64,000 nucleotides of DNA, from positions 1 through 64,000 of the forward strand of contig CAJUAN010000009.1 in assembly GCA_910584715.1 (NCBI GenBank), written 5' to 3'. The notes beneath the pieces are model-generated. The model ran no database searches and had not been told where the DNA came from. It saw nothing but the letters and a program-made list of their open reading frames with translations. Shown piece after piece: positions 59,298-64,000 of the stretch; within the stretch, counting starts at the first letter, position 1, and every line of letters starts with the position of its first letter. Source of the DNA: an uncultured Oscillospiraceae bacterium. GTDB lineage: Bacteria > Bacillota > Clostridia > Oscillospirales > Ruminococcaceae. Both the position numbers and the translations under genes were made by a program.

Positions 59298-60017
59298 ATG
59301 AGTAAAACGATCATTGATATGAAAGGCATTGTCAAGAGCTTCTATGTCGGTACCCCCAACGAGTTGGAGATACTTCACGGGCTGAACATTTCCGTTCCGG
59401 AGGGACAGTTCGTCTCAATAGTGGGCGCGTCAGGTTCGGGAAAGTCCACTCTGATGAACATTGTGGGCGCTCTTGACAGGCAGACCGCGGGGCATTACAG
59501 CCTCGACGGCATAGATATTACCAAAATAGACGACAACGAGCTTTCAAGCATACGCAACAAGAAAATCGGATTTGTTTTCCAGACCTTTAACCTTATCGCA
59601 AGAACCTCCGCGCTGAAAAATGTGGAGCTTCCCATGCTCTACGCGGGAATACCCTCGCGGGAGCGCGCGCGGCGGGCAAAGGAGCTTCTCGAGCTGGTAG
59701 AGATGTCCGACAGGGCGGGACATATGCCCAACGAGCTTTCGGGCGGTCAGAAGCAGAGAGTAGCTATAGCGAGGGCAATGGCAAACGACCCCGCAATAAT
59801 CCTTGCCGACGAGCCTACCGGTGCGCTGGACTCCAAAACTGGACGTCTCGTTATGGACATCTTCCACAAGCTCCACAAGGAGCAGGGCAAGACTATCGTC
59901 CTTATCACACACAACCCCGACCTTGCCGAGGAGACCGACAGAGTTATCACCCTTTCGGACGGCTCTATAGTTGGGGACAGAATGATCGGCGGACAGAACG
60001 GAGGTGACGCGGAATGA
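59298..60017 (+). CDS. MacB/LolD-type ABC ATPase
   Basis: A 239-residue ATPase with Walker A GASGSGKST, signature LSGGQKQRVAIARA and Walker B IILADEPTGALD. Its stop overlaps the permease start (ATGA). It energises the exporter for peptides, lipids or antimicrobials; the substrate is unknown. Confidence 0.9.
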   Translation: MSKTIIDMKGIVKSFYVGTPNELEILHGLNISVPEGQFVSIVGASGSGKSTLMNIVGALDRQTAGHYSLDGIDITKIDDNELSSIRNKKIGFVFQTFNLIARTSALKNVELPMLYAGIPSRERARRAKELLELVEMSDRAGHMPNELSGGQKQRVAIARAMANDPAIILADEPTGALDSKTGRLVMDIFHKLHKEQGKTIVLITHNPDLAEETDRVITLSDGSIVGDRMIGGQNGGDAE

Positions 60018-61279
60018 ATCTGTTTGAAAACATCAAAATGGCGCTTGCCTCTTTGAAGTCCAACAAAATGAGAGCCATACTTACCATGCTGGGTATTATT
60101 ATCGGTATCAGCTCCATTATAATGATAACCACGCTGGGAAACATTCTGCGGAAAAGCCTTACCGATACGCTTAACTCGCAGGGCGGCTCGAAGCTGGTGG
60201 CTTTCCAGATAACGCTGAAGCCCGACTATGTCCGCGACTACTACATGACCGAGGATCTTATAACCGAGGAAATGATAGAAAACGTATCAAAGCGTTTTGC
60301 CGACGAAATTCAGGATATTGTAATCCAAGGCGGATATGAAAGCGGAAAGGTGAAGTACCGCAGGGAAGACCTTGACGTTTACATAAACGGCGTTAACCCC
60401 GGCTATATTGCCCGAACCTCGGACGAAATAATCGCGGGACGCTATATCAACGACAAGGACCTTGCCAAGGGAGCGCACGTATGCGTTATCGGCGAGAAGC
60501 AGGCGTTAAAGCTTTACGGCGGGATAAAGGAGGCTGTCGGACAGCGATTCACCGTAAAATTTCTGGGACAGAGCCACGATTTCACGGTCATAGGCGTTTT
60601 TAAAACGAAAATGACCGCCATGATGAGCGCCATGACCTCCATGAACACCACCGCCGAGGACTGGTCGGAGGATCTGTACGTTCCCTACAGGGCGCTGTCA
60701 AAGATATACGGCAGGAGCGATGAGACCTTTTTCGCCTACTACGCTCTCGTAAACGACGGCGTTGACCCAACGGATTTCTGCGAAAGAGTCAAAGACTATA
60801 TGAACAGCCGCTACTACCGCGACAACGACAGCATAGAGATACGCTATATGACGGGCGAAGCGGAAATGGCGATGATGGATCAGGTCATGGGAATAGTTTC
60901 CATGGTAATTTCCATAATCGCGGGAATTTCTCTTATCGTGGGCGGCATAGGCGTTATGAACATCATGCTGGTATCGGTAACCGAGCGTACCCGTGAGATA
61001 GGTGTCCGCAAGGCTTTGGGAGCGCCTAATTCCGCGATACGGAGCCAGTTTATCATCGAGTCCATAATAATCTGTCTGATAGGCGGCTTTATCGGGATAA
61101 TCGGAGGTATCCTGCTTGGAAACGTTGCGGGTATCATTGTCGGAACCGTGGCTCCTCCGTCAGCGGGAGCTATGGTGCTTGCGGTGTCGTTCTCCATGGC
61201 AATAGGAATTTTCTTCGGTTACTACCCCGCGAACCGCGCCGCAAAACTCGATCCTATCGAGGCTTTGAGGTACGAATAA
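60014..61279 (+). CDS. MacB/FtsX-type ABC permease
   Basis: The 421-residue permease has one N-terminal helix (MRAILTMLGIIIGISSIIMITTL, with gaps), a large extracellular MacB-PCD domain (about 45-280) and three C-terminal helices with the FtsX motif RTREIGVRKALGA. It acts by mechanotransmission in the cell envelope with the adaptor encoded two genes upstream. Confidence 0.88.
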   Translation: MNLFENIKMALASLKSNKMRAILTMLGIIIGISSIIMITTLGNILRKSLTDTLNSQGGSKLVAFQITLKPDYVRDYYMTEDLITEEMIENVSKRFADEIQDIVIQGGYESGKVKYRREDLDVYINGVNPGYIARTSDEIIAGRYINDKDLAKGAHVCVIGEKQALKLYGGIKEAVGQRFTVKFLGQSHDFTVIGVFKTKMTAMMSAMTSMNTTAEDWSEDLYVPYRALSKIYGRSDETFFAYYALVNDGVDPTDFCERVKDYMNSRYYRDNDSIEIRYMTGEAEMAMMDQVMGIVSMVISIIAGISLIVGGIGVMNIMLVSVTERTREIGVRKALGAPNSAIRSQFIIESIIICLIGGFIGIIGGILLGNVAGIIVGTVAPPSAGAMVLAVSFSMAIGIFFGYYPANRAAKLDPIEALRYE

Positions 61280-61356
61280 ATACAGACAGTTTGCAGACGT
61301 TCCGTTCAGGTACGTCTGCAAATGCTGCGGAAAATTGAGGAGGGATATCCGATCAG

Positions 61357-61878
61357 ATGAAAACGATCGTAATTTACAACTCGCAAACAGGGTTCACTAA
61401 GCGTTATGCCGAATGGATTGCGGAAGCGGCGGGGGCTGACTGTCTTGAATTATCGTCGGCAAAAAAGAAAGATTTGGCTGCATATGAAGCAATTATTTTT
61501 GGAGGCTGGGCTTGTGCGGGCGGTATCAGTAAAATCAAGTGGTTTAAGGGAAATATAGATAAATGGGCAGATAAGAAGCTGATTGCGTTTTGTGTTGGAG
61601 GAAGCCCGATAGAAAACCCGGAAATCGACACGGCTCTTAAACGGAATTTCAGCGAGTCGGAGCAGAAAAAGGTGAAAGCGTTTTATTGTCCGGGAGGATT
61701 CAATTATGAAAAAATGTCTGTACCGTCCAAAATGATGATGAAAATGTTTATAAAAACACTTAACGCAAAAAAAGATAAGACAGAAGAGGATCAGGAAATG
61801 ATAAAAATGATCTCTTCATCTTATGATATTTCAGACAAAAAGTATATTGAACCGATCCTTCAGTATCTGGAAAAATAA
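61357..61878 (+). CDS. Flavodoxin-like protein
   Basis: A 173-residue protein with the FMN phosphate loop IVIYNSQTGFTKRYAEWIA and IIFGGWACAGG, as in flavodoxin domain/HemG-like proteins. It probably carries electrons or protects against redox stress. RBS GGAGGG. Likely a separate gene from the ABC operon. Confidence 0.75.
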   Translation: MKTIVIYNSQTGFTKRYAEWIAEAAGADCLELSSAKKKDLAAYEAIIFGGWACAGGISKIKWFKGNIDKWADKKLIAFCVGGSPIENPEIDTALKRNFSESEQKKVKAFYCPGGFNYEKMSVPSKMMMKMFIKTLNAKKDKTEEDQEMIKMISSSYDISDKKYIEPILQYLEK

Positions 61879-61903
61879 TTTTTACTTTGTATACAGTATT
61901 TGC

Positions 61904-61930
61904 AGTCCCGCAGACGCGGGGCTCTTTTTT
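61904..61930 (+). terminator. Terminator after flavodoxin gene
   Basis: Stem AGTCCCGC/GCGGGGCT with a four-base loop and a T-run at 61925-61930. The rest of 61931-62201 is AT-rich leader for the next operon, with a TATAAT-like box at 62095-62100 but no convincing -35. Confidence 0.85.
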
Positions 61931-62201
61931 ATTGCACGGGATTTTACCGTCATATTAAACAAATTTTTGGTTGCTTGTGATAAAAAATTCTGCATAAAAT
62001 ATTTCAATACGGTTACAAATGTAACAATGCGGAAGAAAAATTTAAAAAATGATTACAGTTTTCGATTATGATAGAAAAAACGGAAATTATATGATATAAT
62101 GATAAACAGTTAAATATGTTATCATGATTTTTTGTCTGTGTTTTGACTGAAAATCAGGATCAAGGAAAGGAGATTTGCCGCGTTAAAGCGGAAGTGCTTA
62201 T

Positions 62202-63185
62202 ATGAAACTTAAAACCAACCGGCAGGACAGCGTCCCGAAAAGCGACGTAAAAGAGTCCCCGATGCTCAAAATGTCAAAGGTAAAAAATATAAAGGAAAAA
62301 AAGCATAAGGGTTCCCTCAAAAGAACTCTGAAAAGCGACGGAGCGTTTCCGTATCTTTGCCTGCTGCCGAGCCTTATCGGCGTTATGATCTTTTTTATAA
62401 TTCCTTTTTGCGTTATAATTTACTACTCTATGGTGGATAACCCTATCAATAAGGAGTTTGTATTTTTACAGAATTACATAAATATAATTAAAAATACGGC
62501 TTTCCGCAAGGCGGCGGCAAACACATTGTCGTTCTCACTTGTGTCGGTGCCGCTGGCGGTGGTTCTGTCAATGCTTCTGGCTATGCTGCTGGACTGCAAG
62601 ATACCTTTTGTGAGCCAGTTCCGAACAAGCTTTCTGTGTCCGATGATGGTACCGGTGGCTTCGGTAGTGCTTATATGGCAGGTAATTTTCCACTACAACG
62701 GCGTTCTGAACGACTTTTTGTCAACTTTTGGCGTGGACAAGATAGACTGGCTTAAATCCACAAAGGGTCAGGTAGTTATAGTGGTATTGTTTTTATGGAA
62801 AAACTTAGGCTATAACATGATACTGTTCCTTTCGGCTCTGAATAATATCCCAAAGGATATTGTGGAGGTAGCCACTCTTGAGGGGGCGGGAGCGTTCTAT
62901 AAGTTCTTCCGTATAAAGCTGCGATATCTTTCGCCGACTATTCTGTTTGTGACGGTGCTTTCGCTGATAAACTCGTTCAAGGTTTTCCGTGAGGTGTACT
63001 TGCTTACGGGAGATTATCCTTTCGACAGTTTGTATATGTTACAGCATTTTATGAACAACACATTCCGCAACATCGACTATCAGAAACTGTCATCGGCGGC
63101 GATACTTATGGCTATAGTAATGGTGGCGATCATCGGCGCGCTGTTTATTGCGGAAAATAAATTCGGGGAGGACGTCGAGGGATGA
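62202..63185 (+). CDS. Sugar ABC transporter permease (MalF-like), second system
   Basis: The 327-residue permease has a long basic N-terminal tail (about 50 residues), six membrane helices and the EAA loop (EVATLEGAGAFYKFFRIKL). Its stop overlaps the next permease start (ATGA). No substrate-binding gene precedes it in view; it may follow beyond the right edge. Confidence 0.85.
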   Translation: MKLKTNRQDSVPKSDVKESPMLKMSKVKNIKEKKHKGSLKRTLKSDGAFPYLCLLPSLIGVMIFFIIPFCVIIYYSMVDNPINKEFVFLQNYINIIKNTAFRKAAANTLSFSLVSVPLAVVLSMLLAMLLDCKIPFVSQFRTSFLCPMMVPVASVVLIWQVIFHYNGVLNDFLSTFGVDKIDWLKSTKGQVVIVVLFLWKNLGYNMILFLSALNNIPKDIVEVATLEGAGAFYKFFRIKLRYLSPTILFVTVLSLINSFKVFREVYLLTGDYPFDSLYMLQHFMNNTFRNIDYQKLSSAAILMAIVMVAIIGALFIAENKFGEDVEG

Positions 63186-64000
63186 TAAACTCCAAAACGT
63201 CCGTTTCCGCCAAAAGACGGCACGGATTATCAAAAAAGGGTCAGAAGCTTTTAATGGGCGTGCTTACGGTTTTTGCCGCGGCTGCCGCTTTGATCTTCCT
63301 GCTTCCGACAATACTTACGATGGCGAACTCATTTATGAGCGCGTCGGAGATAAACGCAAACTACGGCGCGATCTTTTCCACTACCGAAGAGGGCGGCAAG
63401 ACCTTTATTTCGGAAAAGATAAACCTTAAATTTATTCCCGATATGGTATCGTTCAGTCAGTACTACACGGTGCTTTTCAAAAGTCCCGACTACCTTTTTA
63501 AGTTCTGGAACTCGGTCATACTGGTCGTACCTATAGTTATTTTCCAGCTTGCGGTAGCGTCCCTTGCGGCATATGCGTTCGCAAGGCTCAAAGGCAGGCT
63601 GAAGGAGATCATTTTCTTCGTGTACGTTGTGGTAATGCTTATGCCTTACCAGGTAACGCTTGTTCCTAACTATCTTGTATCGGACTGGCTGGGAATACTT
63701 AATACAAGGTCGGCGATAATACTGCCGGGTATTTTTACTCCGTTCGCGGTATTCCTTTTGTCAAAGATAATGCGCCGCATACCGTTTTCGCTGATAGAGG
63801 CGGCTAAGCTTGACGGTGCGGGAGAGTTCCAGATATTCGTACACGTTTGTATGCCGCTTTGTAAAAGCGCGCTTTTCTCGGTTGCGATACTGGTTTTCAT
63901 AGACTACTGGAACATGGTGGAGCAGCCGCTGATACTGCTGTCGGACACGAGCCTTTACCCGCTGTCGGTGTTCCTGTCTCAGATAAACACGGGCGAGATA
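63182..64000 (+). CDS. Sugar ABC transporter permease (MalG-like), cut by window edge
   Basis: Starting ATG at 63182, 273 codons read MINSKTSVSAKRRHGL..., with LIFLLPTILTMANSFM, SLAAYAFARLKG and the EAA loop EAAKLDGAGEFQIFVHVCMP, then run off the edge without a stop. The loop after helix 1 is longer than usual for MalG proteins. Confidence 0.85.
   Translation, partial: MINSKTSVSAKRRHGLSKKGQKLLMGVLTVFAAAAALIFLLPTILTMANSFMSASEINANYGAIFSTTEEGGKTFISEKINLKFIPDMVSFSQYYTVLFKSPDYLFKFWNSVILVVPIVIFQLAVASLAAYAFARLKGRLKEIIFFVYVVVMLMPYQVTLVPNYLVSDWLGILNTRSAIILPGIFTPFAVFLLSKIMRRIPFSLIEAAKLDGAGEFQIFVHVCMPLCKSALFSVAILVFIDYWNMVEQPLILLSDTSLYPLSVFLSQINTGEI

Overview
The window looks like chromosome from an anaerobic, gut- or rumen-type member of the Clostridia (Ruminococcus/Oscillospiraceae-like). 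The signs are 2-oxoacid:ferredoxin oxidoreductase chemistry, CymR/Rrf2-style sulfur control, Firmicutes-type ribosome binding sites, fructan/sucrose ABC import and phage genes of clostridial type. I saw no rRNA, tRNA or CRISPR array. REGION 1 (1 to about 24,468) is most of a transposable, Mu-like prophage that runs off the left edge. From its right end leftwards it has a CI/LexA-type repressor (+ strand), an AT-rich accessory gene, a BRO-N antirepressor, small early genes, a MuA-like DDE transposase, a MuB-like ATPase, more small early genes, GemA, a Mor-like activator, a holin-position membrane protein, Gp26/Gp27-like proteins, a NusG/LoaP-like antiterminator, terminase, portal, a minor head protein with a C-terminal JAB-like domain, scaffold, capsid, connectors, tail tube, chaperone and Gp15. 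Replication is Mu-type, but the head-tail genes follow the Listeria A118/Gp15 siphophage pattern. REGION 2 (24,471-25,337) is a scar. The prophage end abuts a fragment of a circularly permuted ATP-grasp gene, whose own 3' end is fused tail-to-tail to a truncated metN; metI is absent. REGION 3 (25,351-32,913) holds metQ, a PaaK-like CoA ligase, a LysR regulator, an aminotransferase and a four-subunit ketoacid:ferredoxin oxidoreductase (porGDAB). Together these can interconvert an amino acid, its 2-oxo acid, an acyl-CoA and a free acid. REGION 4 (33,072-39,896) is a sulfur block: a methyltransferase-mccB-mccA operon behind a cysteine-rich leader peptide and terminator (a candidate cysteine attenuator), an Rrf2 regulator, cysK, nifS and nifU. 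Several promoters in regions 3 and 4 share an ATAGGNATTATA-like motif. REGION 5 (39,934-47,632) is a fructan/sucrose locus: LacI regulator with two palindromic operators, sugar ABC transporter, GH32 hydrolase and fructokinase. REGION 6 (47,832-54,512) is the least understood part: an 876-residue MerR regulator fused to a cysteine-protease-like domain, flanked by two free-standing relatives of that domain. Two near-identical MerR-type promoters drive the first free-standing gene and the regulator, and an MFS transporter follows. REGION 7 (54,704-64,000) holds a hemerythrin/REC fusion, a decayed IS481-like transposase, a HlyD/MacB-type efflux system, a flavodoxin-like protein and the start of a second sugar ABC operon cut by the right edge.
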